DNA from: Actinophytocola oryzae
GTDB lineage: Bacteria; Actinomycetota; Actinomycetes; Mycobacteriales; Pseudonocardiaceae
Assembly: GCF_004364325.1 (NCBI RefSeq)
Contig: NZ_SOCP01000028.1
Span: 1-64,000, forward strand
Direction: 5' to 3'
DNA length: 64,000 nt
Shown: piece after piece, positions 8,607 to 18,695 of the stretch
Layout: each line of letters opens with the position of its first letter
How positions within the stretch are numbered: position 1 is the first letter of the stretch
Program-made: the position numbers and the translations under genes
The notes under the pieces: model-generated
Seen by the model: the letters and a program-made list of their open reading frames with translations, nothing else
Told to the model about the DNA's origin: nothing
The model's database searches: none

Positions 8607-9596
8607 GGTGACCTCCTGTGTGCGTTCCAGGGACCAGTCTCGCCGGTACCGGCGAGACGGGTTCGTCGTCCACCGGGTTGTCGGGTCAGCCGCCGGCGAC
8701 TGATCACGACCAGCACGGTCGCCGCCGGCGTCACCGCGGTAGGCGGCCTCGTCGGGGGAGTCGCACTGGTCCGCGGAAGCCAGCCGACGCCTACCGTGCT
8801 CCCGTCCAACGCCAACCGGTTCGACGGCAAGGTGGTCATCGTCACCGGCGGGACATCCGGCATCGGCAGGGCGGCGGCGATCCAGTTCGCCAGGGAGGGC
8901 GGCAAGGTCGGATTCTGCGGCCGCCGCGAGTCCCTCGGCCGAGCCGTCGAACATGAGATCCGTGCGGCCGGCGGCGAGGCCACCTACCTGCGGGCCGACG
9001 TCCGCGACAGCGGGCAGGTCCGATCCTTCGTGGACCGGACGGTGGAGAAGTACGGTGGGCTGGACGTGTGCTTCAACAACGCCGGCGTGTCCGTGCAGAA
9101 GCCACTGCACGAGTACACCGAGGCCGAGTGGGACGACGTGGTCGGCACCGACCTGCGTGGCAGCTTCCTGGCGCAGAAGTACGAGATCCCGCACCTGCTC
9201 GCCCGCGGCGGCGGTGTCGTGGTGGTCAACTCCTCGTCCGTGGCCGTGTCCGCCGCGGAGAACCAGAGCGCCTACGCCGCGGCCAAGGCAGGACTCCTCG
9301 GCATGGTCAAGTCGGCGTCGCTGGACTACGCGAGCAGAGGGATCCGCATCAACGCGCTCCTGCCGGGCACGACCGACACGGCGTTCGTCCGGCGGCTGGC
9401 CGGAGCCGACAACTTGCCCGACTCCGTGTGGAGCACCATGGCGGCGGTCTGGGCCAGGTCCCACATCCCGGGCCTGAAACGGATGGCGGCACCGGAGGAG
9501 GTAGCGACGTTCGCCGTCACGCTCGCGTCCGCCGACTTCCCGTTCATGACCGGCTCGCAACTGTCGATCCTCGGCGGTGTCAACGCATACGGCTGA
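8547..9596 (+). CDS. SDR-family oxidoreductase with possible Tat leader
   Basis: From about 8700 the frame encodes a classical short-chain dehydrogenase: cofactor motif TGGTSGIG, NNAG, active-site Ser in VNSSSVAV and YAAAK, ending GSQLSILGGVNAYG. Ahead of it is a hydrophobic leader preceded by SRRRLITTSTVAAG, which looks like a twin-arginine signal and would export or anchor the enzyme. The true start is unclear: the only upstream start in frame is the GTG at 8547, which overlaps the 5' end of the LuxR pseudogene on the other strand and has no good ribosome site. The 5' end may have been altered by recombination. Confidence 0.75.
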   Translation: MGPRHVRDQRAEQAFVVRRQGDLLCAFQGPVSPVPARRVRRPPGCRVSRRRLITTSTVAAGVTAVGGLVGGVALVRGSQPTPTVLPSNANRFDGKVVIVTGGTSGIGRAAAIQFAREGGKVGFCGRRESLGRAVEHEIRAAGGEATYLRADVRDSGQVRSFVDRTVEKYGGLDVCFNNAGVSVQKPLHEYTEAEWDDVVGTDLRGSFLAQKYEIPHLLARGGGVVVVNSSSVAVSAAENQSAYAAAKAGLLGMVKSASLDYASRGIRINALLPGTTDTAFVRRLAGADNLPDSVWSTMAAVWARSHIPGLKRMAAPEEVATFAVTLASADFPFMTGSQLSILGGVNAYG

Positions 9597-9648
9597 CCGT
9601 CAGCCGCCCCGCCGGTCCGCGCGGTGTCGTCGCACCTGGTCGACCGGC

Positions 9649-10044
9649 TCACACGTGGGTGTTCGGGATGTCGGCAAGTAGCCGCCCCCACTCGGGGTAG
9701 GTGGCGACCTTCTCCTGGAACAGGGCGCTGATCTTGTGGCCGAGGTCGGGATCCGGGTCGTCGGAGAGCCGGACCGCGTACAGGCGGGCCAGTGTCGGCA
9801 GGATTTCGTGGTCGCCGTCGAGGTGGACCGGGTCGTAGAAGTAGCGGCGTAGCGCGTCGAGGTCGGCGACCGCGGCGAGGTAGGCGTGGGTGAACCCCTC
9901 GGCGGGGTCGCCGAGGTCCTGCCCGACCGAGGAGAAGGACACCGAGTCGACCGACGCGGTCCTGCGCATCGCGGCGAGCGTGGCTGCCCTCTGTTGCTCG
10001 GTGATTTCGGCGCGGAAGCTGAACCGCAGAAGGTTGACGATCAC
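9649..10044 (-). CDS. Dabb (stress-responsive A/B barrel) domain protein
   Basis: A GTG start at 10044 with GGAGG six bases upstream gives a 131-residue protein opening VIVNLLRFSFRAEITEQQRA. The pattern of an N-terminal beta strand, VGQDLG, FTHAYLAAVADLDALRRYF and HxxGDHE-like spacing matches the dimeric alpha+beta barrel Dabb fold, a family with varied and often unknown catalytic roles. It is divergent from the TetR gene, and the shared gap holds a perfect palindrome, so TetR control is likely. Confidence 0.75.
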   Translation of the reverse strand: MIVNLLRFSFRAEITEQQRAATLAAMRRTASVDSVSFSSVGQDLGDPAEGFTHAYLAAVADLDALRRYFYDPVHLDGDHEILPTLARLYAVRLSDDPDPDLGHKISALFQEKVATYPEWGRLLADIPNTHV

Positions 10045-10055
10045 GAATATCCTCC

Positions 10056-10079
10056 AAACTGAACCGACGGGTTCAGTTT
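10056..10079. promoter_or_regulatory. Palindromic operator between the Dabb and TetR genes
   Basis: AAACTGAACC at 10056-10065 and GGTTCAGTTT at 10070-10079 form a perfect 10-bp inverted repeat around GACG. It lies 12 bases upstream of the Dabb start and 7 bases upstream of the TetR ATG. ACTGAACC-N4-GGTTCAGT is a typical operator form for TetR repressors. The position predicts control of both genes. Confidence 0.8.
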
Positions 10080-10085
10080 TCTGGA

Positions 10086-10748
10086 ATGAGCGGTAGCAGT
10101 CAAGGTAGAGTCCGCCGCGTGTCAGCACAGCTTCCGGCCCGACGCCGGGCCGACCGTCGGGAGGTGATCCTGGGCGCCGCCTTCGACGTGTTCGCGCGGC
10201 GCGGTTTCACGCAGGCCTCGGTGCAGGAGATCGCCGACGCGGCCGGTGTCGCGAAACCCACGCTGTACAACCACTTCGCGGACAAGGACGAGCTCTTCCG
10301 GTGCGCGATGACGTACACGGCCGACGCGGTGACGGCCGCCAACGTCGCCGTCACCGACCGGTTGCGTGCGACCGGGGCGAACCTGGAGGCCGCGTTGGTC
10401 GACGTCGCGCGCCGCCTGCTGCGGGTGTGCTGCGACGACCGGTCCCGGGCGCTGCGGCGGCTCGCCCAGGGGCAGCTGACACGGTTCCCGGACGTGCTCG
10501 AGCTGGTCCAGGAGCGCACCTCGAGCCGGCTGGCCGAGGCGCTGGCCGACCGCATCGCCCGGCTGTCGCTGTCGGGCGGCCTGCGCCGCTGTGATCCGGC
10601 CGTCGCCGCCGAGCAGTTCCTCGCGCTGCTCACCGCACCGATGGACAGCCGGTCCGGTCTCGGCACTCGGCGTGTTCCGGTGACCGACGTGAACGCGGTC
10701 GCCGACGCGGCCGTGGACACATTCCTGCGTGCGTACGGGGTGACGTAG
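10086..10748 (+). CDS. TetR/AcrR-family transcriptional regulator
   Basis: The protein has a TetR DNA-binding domain: VILGAAFDVFARRGFTQASV, EIADAAGVAKPTLYNHFADK, then an all-helical ligand domain of the AcrR C-terminal type (LRRLAQGQLTRFPDVLELVQ). The length from the ATG is 220 residues. A GTG at 10119 is an alternative start, and since the operator ends at 10079 the ATG message would be nearly leaderless. It is divergent from the Dabb gene and probably represses itself and that gene through the palindrome at 10056-10079. Confidence 0.88.
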   Translation: MSGSSQGRVRRVSAQLPARRRADRREVILGAAFDVFARRGFTQASVQEIADAAGVAKPTLYNHFADKDELFRCAMTYTADAVTAANVAVTDRLRATGANLEAALVDVARRLLRVCCDDRSRALRRLAQGQLTRFPDVLELVQERTSSRLAEALADRIARLSLSGGLRRCDPAVAAEQFLALLTAPMDSRSGLGTRRVPVTDVNAVADAAVDTFLRAYGVT

Positions 10749-10797
10749 GCCCGGTGCGGCCGTCGTGGACTGTCCCGGTGGCGGGCGTACCGCCGGT

Positions 10798-11145
10798 TCA
10801 GCCGACGACGTGCCAGTGGGCGGTGAGGTCGTCCGCGTTCGCCCTGATCCAGTCGAGGAACGGCTGCAGTGCGTGTACGGCGCCTTCACCGAGGTCGGTG
10901 ATGGAGTACGTCACCTCGGGCGGCTGACCGTCACCGACCCGGCGCCGCACGAGACCGTCGCCGGCCAGTGTGCGCAGTGTGGCCGCGAGCATCTTGTCGC
11001 TGACGCCGGCCACTTCGGTGCGCAGCTCGTGGTAGCGGTGTGGCCGGTCCGCCAGCGCCCGGAGGACGAGCACCGTCCACCGGCTCGCCATGTGGTCGAG
11101 CAGTTGCCTTGCCGGGCAGTCGGTGTTGACCACGTCACGTGCCAT
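10798..11145 (-). CDS. HxlR-family winged-helix regulator
   Basis: The 115-residue protein starts MARDVVNTDCPARQLLDHMA and has the HxlR pattern with SRWTVLVLRALADRPHRYHE, a recognition helix near VSDKMLAATLRTLAGDGLV and a wing with YSITDLGEG. HxlR proteins often sense reactive electrophiles or oxidants, and a Cys sits at the typical N-terminal position. A GTG 51 bases further upstream is an alternative start. It is divergent from the SDR gene at 11249, the likely target. Confidence 0.88.
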   Translation of the reverse strand: MARDVVNTDCPARQLLDHMASRWTVLVLRALADRPHRYHELRTEVAGVSDKMLAATLRTLAGDGLVRRRVGDGQPPEVTYSITDLGEGAVHALQPFLDWIRANADDLTAHWHVVG

Positions 11146-11248
11146 GCCGGCCGCCCTTCTCGTGCCTGGTCGCTCACCCGCTGGTTCGGAACTCACCCGG
11201 GAGTGAGTCCCTTACGGTGCGCTGCCCGGTCACTCTACGGTCGCGGCC

Positions 11249-11986
11249 ATGTCAGTCGCTCTTGTCACCGGGGCCGGTCGTGGGCTCGGTGCGGCCATCG
11301 CGACGGAGCTGGGTGCGCGTGGCCACCACGTGATCGTGAACTACCGGTCGGACGCCGAGAGCGCGCGGGCGGTGGCCGAGGGCATCGGCACGGCCGTGCG
11401 GGCGGACGTGACCGATCCGCGCGACGTCGACCGCCTGGTCGCCCGGGTGGTCGACGACCACGGCCGGATCGATGTGCTGGTCGTCAACGCGAACACCGCA
11501 CCGCCGCCGTTCGCGAGTCTCGTCGACCTGACGTGGGAGGCGTTCGCCGCCAAGGTGGACGGTGAGCTGGCTGGCGCCTTCCACGTCACGAAACGGGTTC
11601 TCGGGGTCATGCGTGCGGGCGGCCGGATCGTGTACGTAGGTAGCACGGCGGCGGACTACGTGGGTGGTGGTCGGCTCGCGCACGGCGTCGCGAAGAACGC
11701 CCTCGCCGTCTTCGCCCGGCACGTGGCGGCCGAGACGGCGCGGCACGGCATCACGGTGGTGACCGTCGCACCGGGAGCCGTGCGCACCGCGGCGAGTGAA
11801 CACGTCCTCACCGCTGACCGGGCCAGGCACCTCGCCGAGCACTCGGTCCTCGGCCGGGTGCTGGAACCGGTGGACGTCGCACGCGCCGTGGCCGTCGTCG
11901 CGGGAGAGGAGCTGCGGCCGGCCACCGGATCGACGATCCGGCTCGATGCCGGCTGGTCCGTGCTCGTCGGCGGGCCGACGAGCTGA
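11249..11986 (+). CDS. SDR-family oxidoreductase with His in place of the catalytic Tyr
   Basis: This 245-residue FabG-like protein has TGAGRGLG near the N-terminus, VVNANTA in the NNAG position, an active-site Ser in YVGSTAA, and a C-terminus STIRLDAGWSV. The usual YxxxK reads HGVAK, so the catalytic Tyr is replaced by His. That should impair ordinary reductase chemistry unless His substitutes for it. It is divergent from the HxlR gene 104 bases away, an arrangement common for electrophile-responsive reductases. Confidence 0.85.
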   Translation: MSVALVTGAGRGLGAAIATELGARGHHVIVNYRSDAESARAVAEGIGTAVRADVTDPRDVDRLVARVVDDHGRIDVLVVNANTAPPPFASLVDLTWEAFAAKVDGELAGAFHVTKRVLGVMRAGGRIVYVGSTAADYVGGGRLAHGVAKNALAVFARHVAAETARHGITVVTVAPGAVRTAASEHVLTADRARHLAEHSVLGRVLEPVDVARAVAVVAGEELRPATGSTIRLDAGWSVLVGGPTS

Positions 11987-12026
11987 CGACGGCCGCCGGG
12001 AAGCCGCGCGCCTCGGGGCGGCAGGG

Positions 12027-14302
12027 TCAGTCGGCCAGCTGGACGGCGGAGCCGAGTTGGCCGTGGTTGTCGTGTCCCCAGCAGTAGACGGTCCCGCCGA
12101 TGGTCAGGGCGCAGGTGTGGCCCAGTCCCGCGGCGACCGAGAATGCTTCGGGCAGGCCCTGCACGATCGTCGGTGTCGGTTGATGAGTGGTGGTGTGGTT
12201 GCCGAGCTGGCCGTGTGCGTTGGCGCCCCAGCAGTGCACGGTCCCGTTCTCGTTCACGGTGCAGGTGTGGTCCGCGCCGGCCGCCAGGCTGGTGGTGTCG
12301 TCGAGAGGGACGGGTACCGGTGCCAGCCTGGTGGTCGTGGTGGTGTCGCCGAGCTGACCGAAGGCGTTCCATCCCCAGCAGGAGGTTGAGCCGGTGGCGT
12401 CGACGGCGCAGGTGTGGTCGTTGCCGGTGGTCAGGGCGGTGAGGTTGGTGAGGCCCTGTACGGTGACCGGGGTCGGGCCTGCTGTGGCCTGGCCGCTGCC
12501 GAGTTGGCCGTCGAGGCCCCACCCCCAGCAGCGTGCCGTCCGGTCGGTGAGTAGCGCGCACGAGTGGCCGCCTTCGACGGTGACCGCGGTGGCGTCGCCG
12601 AGGTTCTCGACCTTGACGGGCGTGGGGTGTGCGATGGCGCCGCCGGAGGAGCCGCTGGGTGTCCCGAGTGGACCGCCGACGAAGTTGTGACCCCAGCACC
12701 AGACCCGGGACGCGGCGACCGCGCAGGTGTGCTGGTGTCCGGCAGCGGCTGCGGTGACCTTCGGCAGTGACACGGCCACCGGGATCCGATGGCTCGAGTA
12801 GGTGCCGTCGCCGAGCTGGCCGCCGCCGTTCCAGCCCCAACACCACAGCGTGGCCTCGGCCAGGGCGCAGGTGTGGTCGCCGCCGGAGGTGATGGCGGTG
12901 ACGCCGCTCAGCCCGCGTACCTGGACGGGCCGCACACTGTCTAGCGTGGAGTCGTTGCCGAGCTGTCCGTAGGTGTTGTCGCCCCAGCACAGCACGGTGC
13001 CGTGCGCCGTCAGGGCGCAGGTGTGGTCGCTGCCCGCGGCGAGCGCGGTGACGCGGGCCAGACCGGGGACCGGCCGCGGTCCGGCGCTGTCCTGCGTGTC
13101 GGGCAGCCGGACCGCGGTCGGAGTGGTCCGGTTCGTGGCGGTGCCATCACCGACCTGGCCCTCGTTGTTGAACCCCCAGCAGCGCACCGCCCCGCCGGCC
13201 GCGATGCCGCAGGTGTGGTCCGCGCCCCCGGCCACGACGGTGACACCGCCGATCCCGGGCACGGTCACCGGGATGGCCTGGTGTTCGTTGCTGCCGTCGC
13301 CGAGCTGGCCGAGTCCGTTGTGGCCCCAGCAGTGCAGGACGTGGCCAGGGTCGATGGCGCACATGTGCCCGGTGCCGCTGCCCTGGCTGATGGCGGTGAC
13401 CGCGGGCAGACCGGTGACGTGGACCGGGGTCGCGCTGTGTGTCGTGTTCGCGATGGCACCGGGCGGTGTGCCGCCGTCGCCGAGTTGCCCGAAGGTGTTC
13501 CAGCCCCAGCACCAGACCTCACCGCCGGCACGCAGGGCACAGGAGTTGCCGGCTCCGGCGACGGCGATCGCGACGGCGTCGCCGATTCCGGTGACCGCCG
13601 CCGGGGTCGCGCTGGCCCGGCCGGGGTCGTAGGGCTCGTTCTGGACGCCGGTGCCGAGCTGTCCGAGCTGGTCCCAGCCCCAGCACGACACCGTGCCTGC
13701 GGCCAGTGCGCAGGTGTGGAACGCGTCGGCCGCACTGACGGCGGTCGCCCCGGACAGGCCGGGCACGAGCACCGGTGTGGCGCTGGTCGTGGTGGTGCCG
13801 TTCCCCAGCTGTCCCCGGCCGTTGCCGCCCCAGCACCAGACCCGGCCAGCGGACACCGCGCAGGTGTGGTCCCGCCCCGCGGCCAGCGCCGTGACGCCGG
13901 ACAACCCCGGCACCGGCACGGGAGTCGGATGATCGACGGTCGTGCCGTCGCCGAGCTGGCCCGACGTGTTCGCTCCCCAGCATTCGACCGAGCCACCGGA
14001 CACGACCACGCAGGTGTGGTCGCCGCCGACCGACACCGTCGTCGCACCCGACAAGCCGGACACGGCCACCGGCTCGAGGCGTCGTGTCGTGGTGCCGTCG
14101 CCGAGCTGGCCGTCGCTGTTGCTGCCCCAGCAGTCGACCGTTCCACCCGAGAGGACCGCGCACGTGTGCCCGCGCCCGCGCCGATCGCCGTCGCACCGGT
14201 CAGACCGCCACCGGCCGCTGATCCACCACCCGCCGGCCCGGCTGCCGACGTGGCCGCCACGATCCCCGCCACAATGGTCATTCCCAGCAGTGATCTCATC
14301 AT
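12027..14302 (-). CDS. Secreted RCC1-repeat (beta-propeller) protein, frameshift in the leader
   Basis: The main frame carries 14 RCC1-type repeats, each with a CWGxNxxGQLGDG core and a following HTCA segment, enough for two seven-bladed propellers. The signal peptide (MMRSLLGMTIVAGIVAATSA from the ATG at 14302) is in a different frame. The two join at about 14160-14170, inside a short GC repeat (GGCGCGGGCGCGGGC) where one missing base separates AIGAGAG from HTCAVLSGG. A one-base insertion there restores a continuous secreted protein. It may be a true frameshift, slippage or an assembly error. RCC1 domains bind proteins; the extracellular target is unknown. Confidence 0.75.
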
Positions 14303-14463
14303 TTCCCCGTACGGTAGGCATTCTGGTGCGGACGAGCCTCCCGAAGGTTGCTTAACACCGGCTTAGAACTCCTGCCCTCGGAACAGGGTGCGGGAACGGC
14401 GTACAGGTGGCGTTAAGGAAGTCGTGTCATGCTGCGCCGTCGCGGGGTGAGCGGAGGTCGCGC

Positions 14464-15129
14464 GTGCGGGTGCTGGTGGTCGAGGACGACGTGCGGCTGG
14501 CCGGGGTGCTGTCGTCGGGGCTTGCCGCGGAGGGGTTCGACGTCGATGTGGTGCACGACGGTGCGGACGGGTTGTGGCAGGCCCGCGAGGGCGCACACGA
14601 CGTGATCGTGCTCGACGTGCTGCTGCCGTCGATGAACGGGTACGCGGTGGCGAAGCGGTTGCGGGAGGACCGGGTGTGGACGCCGATCCTCATGCTGACC
14701 GCCAAGGACGGGGAGTACGACGAGGCCGACGGGTTGGATGTCGGTGCGGACGACTACCTGCGCAAGCCGTTCTCGTTCGTGGTGTTGGTGGCGCGGTTGC
14801 GGGCACTGGCGCGGCGAGGCTCGACACCGCGGCCACGGCTGCTCACCCACGGCGGACTGACCCTCGACCCGGCGTCGGGGGAGTGCACTGTGGACGGTGT
14901 GCCGGTCGCGCTGCGGCCTCGGGAGCGGGCGTTGCTGGAGGTGTTGCTGCGCAACCGGGACAGGGTGCTGTCGAAGGACCGGCTCCGCGACGCGGTGTGG
15001 GGGTTGGCGGCGGAGCCGGACCCGAACCTCGTGGAGGTGCACATGTCCTACCTGCGGCGCAGGATCGGCGCGACCCGCGTGCGGACCGTGCGCGGCCTGG
15101 GTTACCGGCTGGTCGATCCCGATGCGTAG
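14464..15129 (+). CDS. OmpR-family response regulator
   Basis: A GTG start with GGAGG four bases upstream gives VRVLVVEDDVRLAGVLSSGL. The receiver has the acidic pair EDD, the phosphoacceptor Asp in VLDVLLPSMNGY and Lys in LRKPFSF. The C-terminal winged helix ends VRTVRGLGYRLVDPDA. Its stop overlaps the kinase ATG at 15122, so the pair is translationally coupled. It probably controls the downstream lipoprotein and efflux genes. Confidence 0.92.
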   Translation: MRVLVVEDDVRLAGVLSSGLAAEGFDVDVVHDGADGLWQAREGAHDVIVLDVLLPSMNGYAVAKRLREDRVWTPILMLTAKDGEYDEADGLDVGADDYLRKPFSFVVLVARLRALARRGSTPRPRLLTHGGLTLDPASGECTVDGVPVALRPRERALLEVLLRNRDRVLSKDRLRDAVWGLAAEPDPNLVEVHMSYLRRRIGATRVRTVRGLGYRLVDPDA

Positions 15130-16480
15130 GTGGTCGCCGCGCAGGTGGTCGTTGCGGGTGCGGCTGACCGCGCTGGCGACGGTCGCGGTCGGGCTGGCGC
15201 TGGCGGCGGCGTCGGTCACGCTGGTGACGGCCATGTCCCGCAGTCTGGTCGGCGACGTGACGCGGGCCGCCACCACCGCGGTGGACGACGTGGCCGCGGA
15301 CCTGGTCGCCGGCCGGCGACCGACCGCGACCGTGCCGCCGCAAAGCCTGTCGTTGATACAGGTCCAGGACTCCGGCGGCCGTGTGGTGCAGCGGATCCCG
15401 GACGTGCGGGCCGGCGAGGTCGCCGGCCTGCCGACCGACCTCCCGCCCGAGGTGCGCGACGCCAGGATTACCGCGCGGGACGAGCCCAACACGATCCGGC
15501 CGAGCGACGACACGGTGCTGGCGTGGCGCACGGTCTCCACACCGGACGGTGCGCGGACGATCCTGGTGGTGTCGCGGCTGGGACCGGTGACCGCGAGCGT
15601 GACCCTGGTGGTCGACGCGCTCCTGGTCCTGGCGCCGTTGCTGACCGCGTTCGTGGGTGCGCTGACGTGGTTCGCGGTGGGGCGGGCATTGCGCCCGGTC
15701 GAGGTGATCCGACGGCGGGCCGAGGTGATCAGCCACTCCACCCTGGACGAACGGCTGCCGGAACCGGTCACGCATGACGAGGTCGCGCGGTTGACCGGCA
15801 CGCTGAACGAGATGCTCGGCAGGCTCGACGAAGGTGCGCGGCGGCAACGCGAGTTCGTCGCCGACGCCTCCCACGAGCTGCGCACTCCGCTGGCGGCGAT
15901 GCGGGCGGAGCTCGAGGTGGCGTTGCGCCGTGACGGCGACTGGCCCGGTGTGGCGCGTCGGCTGCTCGACGACCACCGCAGGCTGGACCGGCTGACGGGT
16001 GACCTGTTGTTGCTGGCGCGCTTGGACGACCACCCGGGTCCGGCGGGTGAACAGGTGCGGTTGGACGAGATCGTGGCGGGGGAGTTGGCCGAGGTGCGGC
16101 GGGTTCCCGTGGCCGTCGACCTGGCGCCGGTGGTCGTGACCGGTGTGGTGCCCGAGCTGACCCGGTTGGTGCGCAACCTGGTGGACAACGCCGACCGGCA
16201 CGCCGCGAGCAGGTTGGCCGTCCGCCTGTCCGCGCGGGGCGGCGTCGCCGTGCTCACCGTGGACGACGACGGTCCCGGAGTGCCTGCCGCGCACCGGGAG
16301 CGCGTGTTCGACCGGTTCTTCCGCATGGATCGGAGCAGGGCGCGCACGAGTGGTGGCGCGGGTCTCGGACTGGAGATGGTCCGGCGGATCGCGCGTGGCC
16401 ACGGCGGTGACGCGACGGTTGGGGTCGCACCGCTGGGTGGGGCCCGGTTCACGGTGACGTTGCCGCTAAGCCAGGGTTAA
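15122..16480 (+). CDS. Sensor histidine kinase
   Basis: This 452-residue membrane kinase has a first membrane helix near residues 14-36 and a second after an extracytoplasmic region of about 130 residues (LVVDALLVLAPLLTAFVGAL). A HAMP domain follows, then the H-box FVADASHELRTPLAAM, N-box LVRNLVDNADRHA, and G-boxes VDDDGPGVP and GGAGLGLEMV. All catalytic motifs are intact. It overlaps the response regulator by eight bases. The partner and the MacAB-like genes downstream suggest sensing of an antibiotic or envelope stress. Confidence 0.92.
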   Translation: MRRWSPRRWSLRVRLTALATVAVGLALAAASVTLVTAMSRSLVGDVTRAATTAVDDVAADLVAGRRPTATVPPQSLSLIQVQDSGGRVVQRIPDVRAGEVAGLPTDLPPEVRDARITARDEPNTIRPSDDTVLAWRTVSTPDGARTILVVSRLGPVTASVTLVVDALLVLAPLLTAFVGALTWFAVGRALRPVEVIRRRAEVISHSTLDERLPEPVTHDEVARLTGTLNEMLGRLDEGARRQREFVADASHELRTPLAAMRAELEVALRRDGDWPGVARRLLDDHRRLDRLTGDLLLLARLDDHPGPAGEQVRLDEIVAGELAEVRRVPVAVDLAPVVVTGVVPELTRLVRNLVDNADRHAASRLAVRLSARGGVAVLTVDDDGPGVPAAHRERVFDRFFRMDRSRARTSGGAGLGLEMVRRIARGHGGDATVGVAPLGGARFTVTLPLSQG

Positions 16481-16531
16481 GCAACGCCGGCCAGAGTCGT
16501 TCTCGTCAGTACCACCGATGAGGGGAACGAC

Positions 16532-16993
16532 ATGCGTCGCGTTGGGTTTCTGTTGGGAGCGTTGCTGTTCGCCGTCACCGCGTGCGGGTCGGACGGCCCG
16601 GAGCCACAGCCCGAGGAGAGTTCCGAGTCCCAGCAGCTGATGCTGAAGTACGCGCAGTGCATGCGGGACAACGGTGTCGACCTGCCCGACCCAGTCGAGG
16701 GCAAGGCGGGCTCGCTGTACGAGGACGTCGACCAGGACTCGCAGGCCTTCACGACCGCGGACAAGGTGTGTTCGCCGATCCTGCAGGGGCTCGTGGACGA
16801 CCGAGCGGCGAAGGACGGCGGGCAGGGTCCGGATGAGGACCAGATGCTGGAGCTGGCCGAATGCCTGCGTGAGCACGGTGTCGACGTGCAGGACCCGGTG
16901 CCGGGTGCGGAGAAACCGTTCGGGGACAGCCTGGACCGCACCGACCCCGCGGTGGCGAAGGCGCTCGCGGCCTGCGGTGCGGGGGCCAGGTGA
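16532..16993 (+). CDS. Small lipoprotein
   Basis: The 153-residue product starts MRRVGFLLGALLFAVTACGS, a lipoprotein signal with lipobox VTAC. The mature part contains two similar segments, YAQCMRDNGVDLPDP and LAECLREHGVDVQDP. This paired Cys motif occurs in actinobacterial lipoproteins beside MacAB-type transporters. It overlaps the next gene by four bases (GTGA), so it belongs to the efflux operon. It may be an extracytoplasmic adaptor or sensor component; the function is not established. Confidence 0.85.
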   Translation: MRRVGFLLGALLFAVTACGSDGPEPQPEESSESQQLMLKYAQCMRDNGVDLPDPVEGKAGSLYEDVDQDSQAFTTADKVCSPILQGLVDDRAAKDGGQGPDEDQMLELAECLREHGVDVQDPVPGAEKPFGDSLDRTDPAVAKALAACGAGAR

Positions 16994-18014
16994 ACACGCG
17001 CCTGCTGATACCGCTCGTGGTGTTCGCGGCGGCCGCGGTGACGCTCGGCGCGGTGCTCCTGTCCGGTGGGAACGGCACGCCGCCGGTGAAGGCGAGCGCG
17101 ACGGCGAAGGCGAAGACCACCGATCTGACCCGCACCGAGACGTTCGACGGGGTGGTGGCGTACAAGGACATGCGTGGCCTGTCGACCCCGAAGCCGGGTG
17201 TCATCACGTGGCTGCCCGCGGTGGGCACGGACCTGAAGTCGGGGGAGGTGCTGCTGTCCGTTGACGCACAACCCGTTGTGTTGCTGGCCGGGGTGACACC
17301 CGCGTGGCGGAACCTGGAAGCCGGCGTGCCCGACGGCCCCGACGTGCTGCAGCTGGAGACCGCGCTGGCCGCGCTCGGCCATGGCGGCACCCCGGACAGC
17401 CGCTGGGACGAGCACACCACCGAGGCGGTCAAAGCCCTGCAGACCGGGATCGGCGCGACCGCGGACGGTGTGCTGTCGCTGGGTGAGGTGGTGTTCACGC
17501 CGACGGACGTGCACATCGCCAAGGTCGACGGCCACGTCGGTGCGACGGTCGACCCCGACGCGTCCGTGCTGACGGTGCAGAGCACCGACCGGGTCGTCCT
17601 GCTGGAGGTGGATCCGCTCAAACGTGACCTGGTGGCCCAGGGTGCGCAGGTGAACGTCGAACTGCCCGCGGGAACGGTCGCGCACGGCACGATCACCGCG
17701 GTCAGCACCACCCTGACCCAGAACGCCGACGGCAAGAGCATCTACCAGATCACGGTCGAGCTGACCGACCCCGACCAGGTCAAGGACCTCGCGCTCGCGC
17801 CGGTGACCGTGCACTACGTCGCGACGGTCGCCACCCAGGTGCTGGCCGTGCCGGTCTCGTCGATCATCGGCGTCCCGGGCGGCGGCTACGCGGTCACCAC
17901 GGTGACGGAAAACGGCGCCACACGCCGGGTTCCGGTCACGCTCGGCGCCTGGGGCGACGGCTACGTCCAGGTCACCGGGAATCTGAGAGCCGGTGACACG
18001 GTGGAGGTGCCGAC

Positions 18015-18018
<4 letters not shown>
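16990..18018 (+). CDS. Efflux periplasmic-adaptor-like protein with peptidoglycan-binding domain
   Basis: This 342-residue protein has an N-terminal membrane anchor (LLIPLVVFAAAAVTLGAVLL), a barrel-sandwich segment with SGEVLLSVDAQPV, a peptidoglycan-binding-1-like insert (DVLQLETALAALGHG to LQTGIGATADGVLS), a beta-barrel region and a C-terminal GYVQVTGNLRAGDTVEVPT. The layout matches the adaptor subunits encoded with Gram-positive MacB-like exporters. Start and stop overlap the flanking genes by four bases on both sides, which indicates strict coupling. Confidence 0.88.

Positions 18019-18691
<673 letters not shown>

Positions 18692-18695
<4 letters not shown>

Noticed and set aside
14413..16452. 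A 679-codon minus-strand open frame opposite the two-component system
   Set aside because: It is antisense to a response regulator and kinase with all motifs intact; its translation is low-complexity Arg/Ser/Pro, the usual mirror of GC-rich coding DNA.
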